From: CAYWVR01 sp964461715
GTDB taxonomy: Bacteria; Planctomycetota; Phycisphaerae; FEN-1346
Direction of reading: 5' to 3'
Assembly: GCA_964461715.1 (NCBI GenBank)
Contig: CAYWVR010000009.1
Location: 1 to 64,000, forward strand
DNA length: 64,000 nucleotides
Shown here: positions 15,212-24,345 of the stretch, one piece after another
Position numbering within the stretch: position 1 is the first letter of the stretch
How the letters are laid out: each line of letters opens with the position of its first letter
Program-made: the position numbers and the translations under genes
Notes under the pieces: model-generated
What the model was told of the DNA's origin: nothing
Database searches by the model: none
What the model saw: only the letters and a program-made list of their open reading frames with translations

Positions 15212-16900
15212 ATGGCCAAGTTCCGTCACACCGAGATGGCCGATCTCGCCAAGCAGCTCACCTATTCTCCGGCCAAGGTACGCCTCGAGCAGGTCAATCG
15301 GGCCGAGCGTCTGGTCTGTTTAATCGACACCGGGAAATCGTACCCTTTCGAGTTCGTCTGCTATCAAATCACGGGCTACCGGCCGAAGGTCGACATCGGC
15401 AAGGTCCTGCCCGGCAAGAGTGTCAAGACGGACCTCGTGCGCTTGGTCGAGGAAGTCTCGTCGAGCCTAAAGATGCCGGTCGAGGAGGTGGGGGAGCCGG
15501 TCCTGACGATCGCGGATGCGGCCGAGCGCTTCCGCGTGTCCGAGAAGACCATCCAGAGGTGGCGAAAACAGGGCTTGGTGTCCCGGAAGTTCGTCTGGCC
15601 GGACGGGCGGACCCGGGTGGGGTTCCTGGAATCGAGCCTCGACCGGTTTGCCAGTCGCAACCGAGAGCAGGTCCGAAACGGGGCCGAGTTCAGCCGCCTC
15701 TCGCCCGAGGAACGCCGCGAGATCGTCCGCCGGGCCCGACGCCTCAGTCTGTTCTGCCACTGCTGTCTCTTCGAGGTCTCCAAACGCATCAGCCGCAAGC
15801 TCAACCGCGCGGTCGAGACCGTCCGCCAGGTCATCAAAGAATACGACCGGACGCACCCGAACCGGAAGCTTTTCCCGGACGCCAACGAGCCGCTTCAGGA
15901 CCGCGACCGGCGCCTGATTTACCAGGCGTACACGCGGGGCGTGAGCGTCCACGCCCTGGCCAAACGCTTCTGCCGCACCCGCTCCTCGATCTACCGCATC
16001 ATCACCGAGGAACGGGCCAAGGAGCTGCTGGACGAGCCCATCGAGTACATGCACAGCCCGGAGTTCGAGCGTCCGGACGCCGACGCGCTGATCCTGGAGG
16101 ACGAGCACGCTCGGGAGATTCTCGGAGGGGCCGGCAAGGCGAAGTCGCCCACGCCGCCGAAGGGCCTGCCGGTGTACCTGAAGAGCCTCTATAGGACCCC
16201 CCTGCTCACGAAGCCGCAGGAGCAGTCGCTCTTCCGGCTCTATAACTACCTGAAGTTCAAGGCCGCCCGGCTCCGCGAGGACCTGGACGAGGGCCGCTCC
16301 ACGAAGTCCGGCGACATCGAGGAGATCGAGAAGCTCCTCGATGAGGCCAATCGCGTGAAGAACCGTATCGTCCAGGCGAACTTGCGGCTGGTCGTCAACA
16401 TCGCCAAGCGGCATGTGGGCCCGCAGACGAACTTCTTCGAGCTCATCAGCGACGGGAACATGAGCCTGATGCGGGCTGTCGAGAAGTTCGATTACACGCG
16501 CGGGTTCAAATTCTCGACCTACGCCTCGTGGGCCATCATGAAGAATTTCGCCCGAAGCGTGCCCCAGGCGGGCCGCCGCCGCGAACGCTTCCAGACCGGT
16601 CGCGACGAGCTCCTGGACATGAGCCGCGATCTGAGGTTCGAGGGCGAGGAGCCGTATCGCGAGCCGGACGTGACGGTCCGCCAGTCCATCGAGCGGGTCC
16701 TCGACAAACTGGGCCCGCGGGAGCGGGAGATCGTCGTCCGACGCTTCGGCCTGGGCGAGCAGCCCGGCCCGCAGACGCTCGAAGAGGTCGGGAAGCACTT
16801 CGGCGTGACGAAGGAGCGAATCCGCCAGATCGAGAGCCGGGCCCTCGGCAAGCTCCGCCGCTTCCTCAGCCCCGAGGCCGTCGAGGAAGTCCTCTCCTGA
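15212..16900 (+). CDS. Sigma-70 family factor fused to N-terminal helix-turn-helix domains
   Basis: In this 562-residue protein the C-terminal part is a group 2-4 sigma factor. Region 2 spans about 375-450 (VQANLRLVVNIAKRHVG, ELISDGNMSLMRAVEKFDYT, FKFSTYASWAI). Region 4 spans 495-552 (LGPREREIVVRRFGLGE, LEEVGKHFGVTKERIRQIES). Only about 45 residues link them, too few for a normal region 3. Residues 96-145 form an excisionase/MerR-like HTH (TIADAAERFRVSEKTIQRWR), and 232-268 look like a second HTH (VSVHALAKRFCRTRSSIYRI). The first 90 residues match nothing I know. It should direct RNA polymerase, with extra DNA or regulator contacts. A strong AGGAGG site fixes the start. The gene converges on ribBA with seven bases between. 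Confidence 0.9.
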   Translation: MAKFRHTEMADLAKQLTYSPAKVRLEQVNRAERLVCLIDTGKSYPFEFVCYQITGYRPKVDIGKVLPGKSVKTDLVRLVEEVSSSLKMPVEEVGEPVLTIADAAERFRVSEKTIQRWRKQGLVSRKFVWPDGRTRVGFLESSLDRFASRNREQVRNGAEFSRLSPEERREIVRRARRLSLFCHCCLFEVSKRISRKLNRAVETVRQVIKEYDRTHPNRKLFPDANEPLQDRDRRLIYQAYTRGVSVHALAKRFCRTRSSIYRIITEERAKELLDEPIEYMHSPEFERPDADALILEDEHAREILGGAGKAKSPTPPKGLPVYLKSLYRTPLLTKPQEQSLFRLYNYLKFKAARLREDLDEGRSTKSGDIEEIEKLLDEANRVKNRIVQANLRLVVNIAKRHVGPQTNFFELISDGNMSLMRAVEKFDYTRGFKFSTYASWAIMKNFARSVPQAGRRRERFQTGRDELLDMSRDLRFEGEEPYREPDVTVRQSIERVLDKLGPREREIVVRRFGLGEQPGPQTLEEVGKHFGVTKERIRQIESRALGKLRRFLSPEAVEEVLS

Positions 16901-16907
16901 ACGGGAC

Positions 16908-18152
16908 TTAGCCCCGCTCGTCCTCGTCCAGCAGGTGCCCCATCTTCCGCCGCTTCGTTTCAAGGTAACGGGCGTTGGCCTCGTTCGGCGTGCACACGAG
17001 GGGCACGCGCTCGATGATCATCAGGTCGTAGCCCTTCAGAGCGATGATCTTGCGGGGGTTGTTCGTCATCAGGCGGACGCGGTGGATGCCGAGATCGGCC
17101 AGAATCTGGGCCCCGATGCCGTATTCGCGGAGGTCGGCCTTGAACCCCAGGGCCTCGTTCGCCTCGACCGTATCCAGCCCGTGCTCCTGCTGGAGATGGT
17201 AAGCGCGGATCTTATTCGTGAGGCCGATGCCCCGACCCTCCTGTCGCATGTATACGACGGCCCCGCGTCCCTCGCGGGCGACCGCCTCCATCGCCGCGTG
17301 AAGCTGCTCTCCGCAGTCGCACTGGCGGCTGCCGAAGACGTCCCCCGTGAGGCACTCCGAGTGGATCCGCACCAGGATCGCCTCGTCGTCGGCCGGGGCC
17401 TTGCCGCCCGGCATCCCGATGCCCCCCAGCGTCAGCGCCAAGTGCGGTACGGGGTCGACGAGGCTCTCGTAGACGTGCAGGTCGAAGGTGGCGAGGGCCG
17501 TCGGCAGCTTCGCCCGGGCCACCCGCCGCACCAGCGATTCCTTCCGGTGCCGAAACTCGATGATCTGCGCCACGGTGCACATCCTCAGCCCGTGCCGCCG
17601 GCAGAACTCCACCAAGTCCGGCACGCGGGCCATGGAGCCGTCGGGCTTCATGATCTCGCAGATGACCCCCGCGGGCTTCAAGCCCGCCAGGCGCGCGAGG
17701 TCCACGCCCCCCTCCGTCTGCCCCGCCCGCACCAGCACGCCGCCGTCCTTCGCCCGGATGGGGAAGACGTGCCCGGGACGCACCAAGTCCCCCGGCCTTG
17801 CCTCATCCGCCACGGCCACCTGGATCGTGCGGGCCCGGTCGGCCGCGCTGATCCCGGTGGTGATGCCGGTGGCGGCATCGACGCTGACGGTGAAGGCGGT
17901 GCCGAAGGGGGCGGTGTTCTCGGCCGTTTGGGGCGCCAGACCCAGCTTCTGGATCATCTCCGAGGCCATCGGCAGACAAATCAGGCCCCGGGCTTCGGTG
18001 GCCATGAAGTTGACGATCTCGGGGGTGGCCTTCTCGGCCGCGACCACCAGGTCGCCCTCGTTCTCGCGCTGCTCGTCGTCCACGAGGACGATCATCCGCC
18101 CCGCCGCGAGGTCGTCGAGAATCTCCGGAATGGGTCGGAACACGTCGTCCAT
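16908..18152 (-). CDS. ribBA: Bifunctional 3,4-dihydroxy-2-butanone-4-phosphate synthase / GTP cyclohydrolase II
   Basis: The 414-residue protein feeds both branches of riboflavin synthesis. Residues 1 to about 205 are the RibB half, making DHBP from ribulose-5-phosphate (DDEQRENEGDLV, TGISAADRA, GHVFPIRA, GGVLVRAGQTEGGVDL). Residues about 210-405 are the RibA half, opening GTP (HSECLTGDVFGSRQCDCGEQ with the three zinc Cys, YMRQEGRGIGL, LREYGIGAQIL, LMTNNPRKI). Key residues are intact in both. The -10 box ends nine bases before the ATG, so there is no room for an FMN riboswitch and the mRNA is probably leaderless. Confidence 0.97.
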   Translation of the reverse strand: MDDVFRPIPEILDDLAAGRMIVLVDDEQRENEGDLVVAAEKATPEIVNFMATEARGLICLPMASEMIQKLGLAPQTAENTAPFGTAFTVSVDAATGITTGISAADRARTIQVAVADEARPGDLVRPGHVFPIRAKDGGVLVRAGQTEGGVDLARLAGLKPAGVICEIMKPDGSMARVPDLVEFCRRHGLRMCTVAQIIEFRHRKESLVRRVARAKLPTALATFDLHVYESLVDPVPHLALTLGGIGMPGGKAPADDEAILVRIHSECLTGDVFGSRQCDCGEQLHAAMEAVAREGRGAVVYMRQEGRGIGLTNKIRAYHLQQEHGLDTVEANEALGFKADLREYGIGAQILADLGIHRVRLMTNNPRKIIALKGYDLMIIERVPLVCTPNEANARYLETKRRKMGHLLDEDERG

Positions 18153-18161
18153 GGCCGTGAA

Positions 18162-18190
18162 ATCCTACCGCGCGCCCCCCTGCGAATCAA
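18162..18190 (-). promoter_or_regulatory. Promoter of ribBA (leaderless type)
   Basis: On the minus strand TTGATT (18190-18185), 17 bases, TAGGAT (18167-18162), nine bases before ATG 18152. The expected start of transcription is two or three bases before the ATG. Confidence 0.55.
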
Positions 18191-18208
18191 GACGGACCCC
18201 CGCCGGGG

Positions 18209-21200
18209 CTACTTCCGGCCGAAGGTGACGGTGCCCCAGGCGCCGGGGGCGAGGGCGGCCTCGATCGCCTCGTCGCCGAGGGGGTCCGGCGAACGGTTCG
18301 ACCAATAGCTCCGCCACGCGACGTCCCTGCCTTCCGAATCCGGCACCAAGACCCCGAAATCGGCCCGGAGCGGCTCTTCGGCCGTCAGGCCCAGCGTCTC
18401 CCAGGGCAGGAACACCTCCGCCGACCACCGTTTCGAGCCCTTCGGCGGGCCGTCGGTCTTGGTGACCTCGCCGGGCAGCGTCGGGGCCTCGCCGAAGCCT
18501 TCGAGGTCCGTGCCCGAGAGGTCGTCCAGGCTGATGCCGAGCGAATCCTCCTTGACGGCCAGGCGGCAGGCCTCGGGCCCCAGGCGGGCGATGCGGGCGA
18601 TGCGGGTCGAGACGACGTCGCTGACGAACTCGATGCGTCCCGCGTCCGGGGCCTGCGGGTCGACGTAATCGTACAGGATGGCGATCCATTCGCCGCCGTG
18701 CTTCGTGACGACGATCCGCCGGTCCCCCGCCGCCACGTCCCGGGCCCGGACCTTCGCGTCGGACCGCCACTGGAAATCCAGCGCAAACCCGTCCGAGAAG
18801 GCCTTCCGCCAGTCCTCGGCGGCATTTCCGAGATGCGTTTCGCCCGCCCAGGCCAGGACCACGCCCCGCTCGTCGAACGTGGCGTCGAAAAAGAGGCGGT
18901 TCTTCTCGGGGCCGATCGACTGGAGCTCGGACCGCTTGCCCCATTCGGACAAGTCGCCGTCAATCTTGATGCCCGCGGGAAGGCGTTTCCGCAGTTCGGC
19001 GGCGGCATAGGTGCGGCGGCCGGACTTCGAGCGGGCCAGCCGCATCGCCTCGTAGCGGCTCTTCAACAGGGCCCGCAGCTTCGTGTTGGCGGCCACGGAC
19101 TCGGGGGTGACCTCGATGGGGATCTCGCGGACGCGGAAATCGTCGAGGCCGTGGATGCGGCTGATGCCGTGGAATCCCTTGCCGGCGGCGGCATAGTAGC
19201 CCCCGTCGTCGGCCTTGACGAAATGGCCACCCCAAGCCTCCCAGGACTGTTTTCGGCCGGTCACGTCCATCCCCCGCTCGGCCTCCATACCCCATCCCCA
19301 GCCGCCGTCGGCGCCCGTGAAGAAGGTGCTGACCACGCATCCGTACTGGGCCGCCCACACGTACCAGTATCCGTTGTTGGAGTTGACGCAGGCGATCTCG
19401 CCCAGCGGCGACTCGGTCATGGCTCCGCCGGTGAACTTCCACGGCTGGTTCATGACGAGCCCGTCGATGGGCGGGACGTAGTCGGTTGGCTTCGTCGTCA
19501 CCGGCCCGCCCGCGATGGTGAGGTCCGGCCGCACCACGTACGGCTGGCCCTCCTGGATGATCGAACCGTCCTCCAGGACCCATTTGAAGCCCCCGTAGCC
19601 CGGTTTGGCGCTGCGAGGGCCGCCCAGGGTGTAGTTGCGCGGGTAGTGCGGGGCGAGGGCGTCGTAGTCGAACGGCCGGAAGTCCTCCGCCGCAAACAGC
19701 GGCACGCCGCCCGGCGTCCACCCGTGCGGCACAATACGATAGTTCCGGCCCCACATCGACAGGTCCGGGCCGATGGCGAGGCCGCGGCGCCAGTCCGGCA
19801 GGTCGGCCGTGTCGAAGAGCTCGACCTCCTCCACCTGATAGGCCCCGTCGTCGTTCGCGTCGCACCAGATAAAGCTCTTCTGGCTGAGGTCGAACCGGGC
19901 CCAGTGCCGGTTCCAGGTCTCCTTGCCGAAGAGGAACGGGCTGTGCCCCGCCTGGCCCATGACGACGCAGGGCTTCCACGTGGGTCCGTCGAGCATGCAG
20001 ATGACCGTCTCGCCGACGATGTAGCGGCGGCCCCGATAAAGAATGGGGCGGCCAATGCCCGTATAGGAGAAGCTCCCGGCGTCCAGGGCCGGCGATTCGG
20101 GGCTGCGGAAGGTGTCGTTCAGGTTCTTAAGGCGGCTTGTCCCCGCCTCCCAATCGAGGGCGAACTCCATGCTCCGGTAGTAGAAACGCCTCAAATCCGG
20201 GTCCAGGAACCCGCCCCCGCCGTACATGGGCGGCCCCAGCCACTCCCGCAGGAATGTCCCGTCGGCTGCGAAACGGGCCACGCGCTTCGGGGCGAATTTC
20301 TCTTCCGCCACCCAGATCGTGCCGCGGGCGTCGATGGCCACGGCGCTCGGCCTATCGATGACCTGCGGGTCCCACGGGCCCCGCACCCGAGGGCCCCGCT
20401 CCCCCAGGACCTTAAGAAGCGTGCCCGTGTGGTCGAAAAGGAGCACCGCGTGCCGTGCACGGTCGCCGACGGCCAGTCGGTCCTCGCTCGCGGCCAGGGA
20501 GAGGCCATCGCGAATCTCGCCGTCCGAGAGGACCGTGTGATTCAGGCCGGAATCGGCGATTTCAGTGCGACAGAGCCGGTTTCCCACCACGGTGAAGAGG
20601 GTTCCATCCGGGGCGCAGGACGCCGCATCGACCGCCAGTTCGTCCCCCGCCAGCTCCCGCTTCACGCTCCCGTCGGCCGAGGCGACGACCCGGACGAAGT
20701 GGCTCGGGGGCTGGACGGGCTCCCCCGCGAGGCGTAACAGGGCTACTTCGCCGCATTCGACCCGAAACGGGTCGTCCCGGCCCCGTCCCCACTTTCCGTG
20801 GCGGTACCCGTCGACGACGCGGAATCGCAGGGCCCGCGCCGTGGTCCGCTCGGGCAGGTCGACGTAGTGCTCATTCGCCTTCGTCGAGGCCGAGAGCCAC
20901 CGCAGCTTCTTGTTGTACTTGCCTCGGACCCGGGCCACCTCCCGCCACGCCTTCTCGCCCGCAGCGTGCGGGTCGGTGGAGGCGTCGCCGGCGAAGACGT
21001 CGACGTAAACGTCTGGATTCACACAGTTTAGGATCGCCAAGCCGTCGAAGGTCTTCTCCGCGCCAAGGTCCGCGACGACCACCGTCGGATAGATTTCCGT
21101 GGCCGGAATCTCCATCCGAAGGTCCCAGGCGATCCGCCCCGCGGGGGATCGGGACTGGACTTTCGCGCCTCGCGGCAGGTTCAGGCGGGACTTGGCGGAA

Positions 21201-22552
21201 ACGCGGGTGAACCGCTGTTTCATGAGGCGGCACATGGCGATCCCCGGCCGCCAGTCCTTGGGGGGATTCTTGGCCGAGGGGGTCAGCTTCAGGTAGACGG
21301 CCCGCGTCTGGGCGTCCGGGTCCTTCGCGGGGAGGAAATTCAGACGCTCATCCAGCGTTCCTTCGGCCGCCAGAACCCAATTCGGGTCAAATTCCGCGAT
21401 ATTGAACGAGTCCATGATGGCGTCGCCGGAGTCGCGGATGGGGGAGTGCTTCTCGGTGTCGTATTCGAGGCCCGCCTTCAGGGCATAGACTTGAGCCTTG
21501 GCGATGGCGGGGTCGCCTTCCAGGACCACCGTGCCGAACGAGACCGGCTCCTTGAAGACCAGCACAAGGAACGCCTCGTCGTTCCAAACGATCAACCGGG
21601 CCCCGTTTTGTGGGTTTCCGGGGGAGTGAAACGTGTTACCAAAGGCCGCCCGGGCCGAGATGTGGAACTCCGTCGGGGCGCTCGTTCCGAGGACTTGGGG
21701 CCTCGACCGGGCGAAGTCGATCGTCCCGTTCGAGACCGCCCGCCGGAAGGACGTCCGATCCCGGGCGTGGTTGCGGGCGATGAGGATCAGCTCCCCCGGC
21801 CGCGCGGCCATGGCCCGGATCTCGTCTCGGCCGGCGTCATAGAGCTTTAAGTGCTTGCCTTTGCTGAAGTTAACGCGATAGACTTCCTTGCCGCCGCGGC
21901 GGAGGGCGAAGACGTCGGTCCCGTCGCTCGCGAGGGCCCGGGGCCCGTGCCACCCCGCGAGCTTCGACCGCCATATCTTGTGGCCATCCAGGTCCAGGGC
22001 CACCATATTTGAGCCGTGCTCGGCCACGAAGCACCCCAGCACCACCCGGTCTCCGACCGCCGCGGCGCTGCCCGGGGCCGAATGGTCGCCCAGCCACCCG
22101 TCCCAGGGAGGCTGAACGGCCGCCCCCACGCTGAACTCGTACGTCGCCTGCACGCCGGGGTTCGTGATGACCTTGAGGACGAGTGGCGTGCCGGCGTCGA
22201 CGACGTTGCCGAACAGGTCCAGCCCGTCCCATCGGAGCAAGTACTCGCCCGCATCTAAGTCCAGCACCTGCCCCAAGATACGAACGAGCTGCCCCTCGGG
22301 CGTGTAAAGAGCCAGGGTGGCCTGGCAGGGCTCCGGGATCGCCAGGGGCACCCGGACCGCCCCGAGGGTCCCGAGCTGGGCGCTCGCCTCCTCGGCCGGG
22401 GCCTCGGTGGCATCCTCGTCCTCGGTCCGGAGGTGCTCCCCGTCGGCCGGAGGGCCTTCCCGGGCCCACAGGGCCGCTTCCGGTGCCGCCGGAACAAAAA
22501 GGAGCAGGCCGACCGCCGCCGGCGCCCCCCATCGACGAAGCCACGTGCGCAT
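18209..22552 (-). CDS. Very large exported protein: FlgD-like, beta-propeller-like and CBM9-like domains
   Basis: The 1447-residue protein starts at the ATG behind GGGAGGA, giving a signal peptide (AAVGLLLFVPAAPEAALWA). The frame stays open another 633 bases upstream but runs through a dispersed repeat, so that start is rejected. Residues about 60-130 resemble a FlgD Ig-like domain (LALYTPEGQLVRILGQ, LRWDGLDLFGNVVDAGT). The middle has NHL/PQQ-like propeller features (VAIDARGTIWVAEEKF, VALDLDGHKIWRSKL). The last 230 residues resemble a CBM9/DOMON sugar-binding domain (IKIDGDLSEWGK, WSAEVFLPWETLGL, YWSNRS). It has no PEP-CTERM tail. A role in extracellular glycan binding is an inference; no catalytic domain was recognised. 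Confidence 0.82.
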   Translation of the reverse strand: MRTWLRRWGAPAAVGLLLFVPAAPEAALWAREGPPADGEHLRTEDEDATEAPAEEASAQLGTLGAVRVPLAIPEPCQATLALYTPEGQLVRILGQVLDLDAGEYLLRWDGLDLFGNVVDAGTPLVLKVITNPGVQATYEFSVGAAVQPPWDGWLGDHSAPGSAAAVGDRVVLGCFVAEHGSNMVALDLDGHKIWRSKLAGWHGPRALASDGTDVFALRRGGKEVYRVNFSKGKHLKLYDAGRDEIRAMAARPGELILIARNHARDRTSFRRAVSNGTIDFARSRPQVLGTSAPTEFHISARAAFGNTFHSPGNPQNGARLIVWNDEAFLVLVFKEPVSFGTVVLEGDPAIAKAQVYALKAGLEYDTEKHSPIRDSGDAIMDSFNIAEFDPNWVLAAEGTLDERLNFLPAKDPDAQTRAVYLKLTPSAKNPPKDWRPGIAMCRLMKQRFTRVSAKSRLNLPRGAKVQSRSPAGRIAWDLRMEIPATEIYPTVVVADLGAEKTFDGLAILNCVNPDVYVDVFAGDASTDPHAAGEKAWREVARVRGKYNKKLRWLSASTKANEHYVDLPERTTARALRFRVVDGYRHGKWGRGRDDPFRVECGEVALLRLAGEPVQPPSHFVRVVASADGSVKRELAGDELAVDAASCAPDGTLFTVVGNRLCRTEIADSGLNHTVLSDGEIRDGLSLAASEDRLAVGDRARHAVLLFDHTGTLLKVLGERGPRVRGPWDPQVIDRPSAVAIDARGTIWVAEEKFAPKRVARFAADGTFLREWLGPPMYGGGGFLDPDLRRFYYRSMEFALDWEAGTSRLKNLNDTFRSPESPALDAGSFSYTGIGRPILYRGRRYIVGETVICMLDGPTWKPCVVMGQAGHSPFLFGKETWNRHWARFDLSQKSFIWCDANDDGAYQVEEVELFDTADLPDWRRGLAIGPDLSMWGRNYRIVPHGWTPGGVPLFAAEDFRPFDYDALAPHYPRNYTLGGPRSAKPGYGGFKWVLEDGSIIQEGQPYVVRPDLTIAGGPVTTKPTDYVPPIDGLVMNQPWKFTGGAMTESPLGEIACVNSNNGYWYVWAAQYGCVVSTFFTGADGGWGWGMEAERGMDVTGRKQSWEAWGGHFVKADDGGYYAAAGKGFHGISRIHGLDDFRVREIPIEVTPESVAANTKLRALLKSRYEAMRLARSKSGRRTYAAAELRKRLPAGIKIDGDLSEWGKRSELQSIGPEKNRLFFDATFDERGVVLAWAGETHLGNAAEDWRKAFSDGFALDFQWRSDAKVRARDVAAGDRRIVVTKHGGEWIAILYDYVDPQAPDAGRIEFVSDVVSTRIARIARLGPEACRLAVKEDSLGISLDDLSGTDLEGFGEAPTLPGEVTKTDGPPKGSKRWSAEVFLPWETLGLTAEEPLRADFGVLVPDSEGRDVAWRSYWSNRSPDPLGDEAIEAALAPGAWGTVTFGRK

Positions 22553-23526
22553 AGCCGGATCGTCCTCCCTGTGGGCCTCCCCCCTGTAACGCCCCCGCGC
22601 AGGCGGGGTTACGGGCGGATTCGCGCCCGGCCCGACCCGGCCGCCCCTTCGCTCCGCGCGCGCCGTCCCTCCCCGAGGCTCCTCTATTCTCTCAAAATGA
22701 TGGTCCCCCTCGCGCCGATAGTTCACTCGAAGAGACTGCCGCCTGTTAATCTGGGTAATCTGGGCAAGCTTTCTGCGCCGTTTGGCGGGATTCGCGAAAC
22801 GTGTTATCCCTAAGCGACACACTTTTTGCGACTTTTTGGGGGGTTGGGGGGGGGAAGTCGGGGGCAACTTGCCCCCTTTTGGCCCGCTTCTTGCCGGAAA
22901 CTGCGCTCCTCCGGCGCCTTCGCGCGACGCACAGAGGTTGACGCCGTGCGCGTGTGCGTCAGGCTGTACGCTTAGAACGGAGGCCGCATGTGCCACCTCA
23001 TTGCGATGCGTGCCTTGCCGCGCCCGCCACGGCGAAGCCGCGTGACGCAAAAAGGAAAGCCGCTGACGCAAGAGGTGAAGTGCGGACGATTCTCGGCGGT
23101 TCATGCCGAGGCGTCGAAGTAAGATGAGGGGTAGAATGGCCATGGTGCTACATGTGGCGAGGGAGGCATGCGTGAGGTCGGCCACTTCCTTCGCGCGGCG
23201 CGTCCCGGTGCGCCCCGGGTGCGGTGCTGACCCACCGCGCCGATCTTAACATCTTGTTATTCTTCGGTGCGTGCGTATCGGAAACGGCAGCCTGCTCTTG
23301 AGCCACCGTTGCACGCGGTCTGGCCCGACCTCCGCCACGAGGCCGCAGGCGATTCCCGGCCCCTTTCGGGAGATGCTCTCGTCAAACTCCCATCTCGCAT
23401 CTGCGACTGGCCCGCTTGAGAAGGGCCGGCGGGCATCATCCTTTCGGGGCCGGCAGAAGCGGGGTTTTCTCCGTACATGATGCGTCAGGCAAGGACTATG
23501 GTTTCCGCGCCAAGGCTTGAGGGCCG
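22553..23526. other. Long intergenic region carrying dispersed-repeat copy B
   Basis: This 974-base stretch has no supported gene. It holds a tandem TAATCTGGG pair near 22747, the repeat core 22781-22836 with a G-rich flank and a GGGGGCAA/TTGCCCCC hairpin near 22861-22877. From 22920 to 23526 nothing was recognised: open frames occur on both strands but show no ribosome site and no family resemblance. Confidence 0.65.
22781..22836 (-). repeat. Dispersed repeat, copy B
   Basis: This is the inverted partner of 9410-9465 with three mismatches in 56 bases. Similarity continues loosely on the G-rich side to about 22905. Both copies lie upstream of a gene with long 5' intergenic space, but in opposite sense relative to that gene: copy A points toward gapA, and copy B points away from the 18209-22552 gene's coding direction only in flank order. 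Confidence 0.85.
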
Positions 23527-24306
23527 TCACGGGAGGTCGAGGGTCATCCCGTCGAAGGCCACGCGGACGGGGTCGGGGAGGATCGATTCGGTGGCGGCAT
23601 GGTCGAGATCGTGGTTCAGATGGATGAGCCAGGCACGGCGGGGGGCCAGGCGGCGGACCGTCTCGACGGCTTCGGATACCGTATAGTGTGTCGGATGCGG
23701 TCGATGACGCAACCCGTCGAGGAAGAGGGCGTCCAAGCCCCGAAGCCGCGGAACCGACGTATCGGGAATACCGCAACAGTCCGGACACCACGCCAGCGAG
23801 CCTCCCGCGGGTGAATCGACGCGAATCCCCGTCGCCAAGTCCGTTCCGTGCTCCAGGGGCACCGGCGTGATGCGGTGGCCGGCGATCCGGACGGGCTCGG
23901 TCCATGTGTGCCACGCCACGATCGGAATGCCGTAAGTCTCGTATCCGACGTCCGTTAGAGCGTAGGAGAAAGCCGTCTGGAGCCGCCCCAGCGTGGCCGG
24001 CGAGGCATAGACCCGCACCGGCCGGCGCGCGAGCTCCGCGAAGCGGCGGAGGTCATCGAAGCCCATGATATGGTCGGCGTGGGCGTGGGTGAAGAAAACG
24101 GCATCGACGGCCGAAATCCCCTCTCGAACGGCCTGCAGACGCATTTCCGGCGTCGTATCGGCGAGAATGGTTGCGTCGCCGAGAGCCACGACGCAGCTCG
24201 TGCGGAGACGGCGGTTGCGGGGGTCCTCGGAGGTGCAGACGGGGCACGTGCAGCCGATCATGGGGATGCCGTGGCTGGTGCCGGAGCCGAGGACGGTGAT
24301 CCGCAC
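23527..24306 (-). CDS. MBL-fold metallohydrolase, PhnP-like
   Basis: The 259-residue protein has the metallo-beta-lactamase signature HAHADH (His74, His76, Asp78, His79) and later metal ligands (VPLEHG, FLDGLRHRPHPTH, IHLNHD). The N-terminal GSGTSHGIPMIGCTCPVC with Cys19, Cys21 and Cys24 matches the structural zinc site of PhnP-type phosphoribosyl cyclic phosphodiesterases. No phn operon is nearby, so phosphonate use cannot be inferred; cleavage of a cyclic or linear phosphodiester is the likely chemistry. It lies 39 bases after topA on the same strand and is probably co-transcribed with it. Confidence 0.88.
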   Translation of the reverse strand: MRITVLGSGTSHGIPMIGCTCPVCTSEDPRNRRLRTSCVVALGDATILADTTPEMRLQAVREGISAVDAVFFTHAHADHIMGFDDLRRFAELARRPVRVYASPATLGRLQTAFSYALTDVGYETYGIPIVAWHTWTEPVRIAGHRITPVPLEHGTDLATGIRVDSPAGGSLAWCPDCCGIPDTSVPRLRGLDALFLDGLRHRPHPTHYTVSEAVETVRRLAPRRAWLIHLNHDLDHAATESILPDPVRVAFDGMTLDLP

Positions 24307-24345
24307 GGGCGGGGGCCTTCCCGTAACACGTTGTCGGACAAAGGC

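Noticed and set aside
18153..18208. FMN riboswitch before ribBA
   Set aside because: The intergenic space is 56 bases and the promoter leaves only a few bases of leader.
22801..22836. Resemblance of TAGGGATAACA to the start of the I-SceI site
   Set aside because: Only eleven bases match and the rest differs; no homing endonuclease is nearby.
22553..23185. Possible 211-residue N-terminal extension of the 1447-residue exported protein
   Set aside because: It lacks a ribosome site, runs through the dispersed repeat and would bury the signal peptide. The ATG at 22552 has a good site.
23246..23914. A minus-strand frame of 222 residues overlapping the MBL gene
   Set aside because: It overlaps the conserved hydrolase in another frame and shows no family resemblance.
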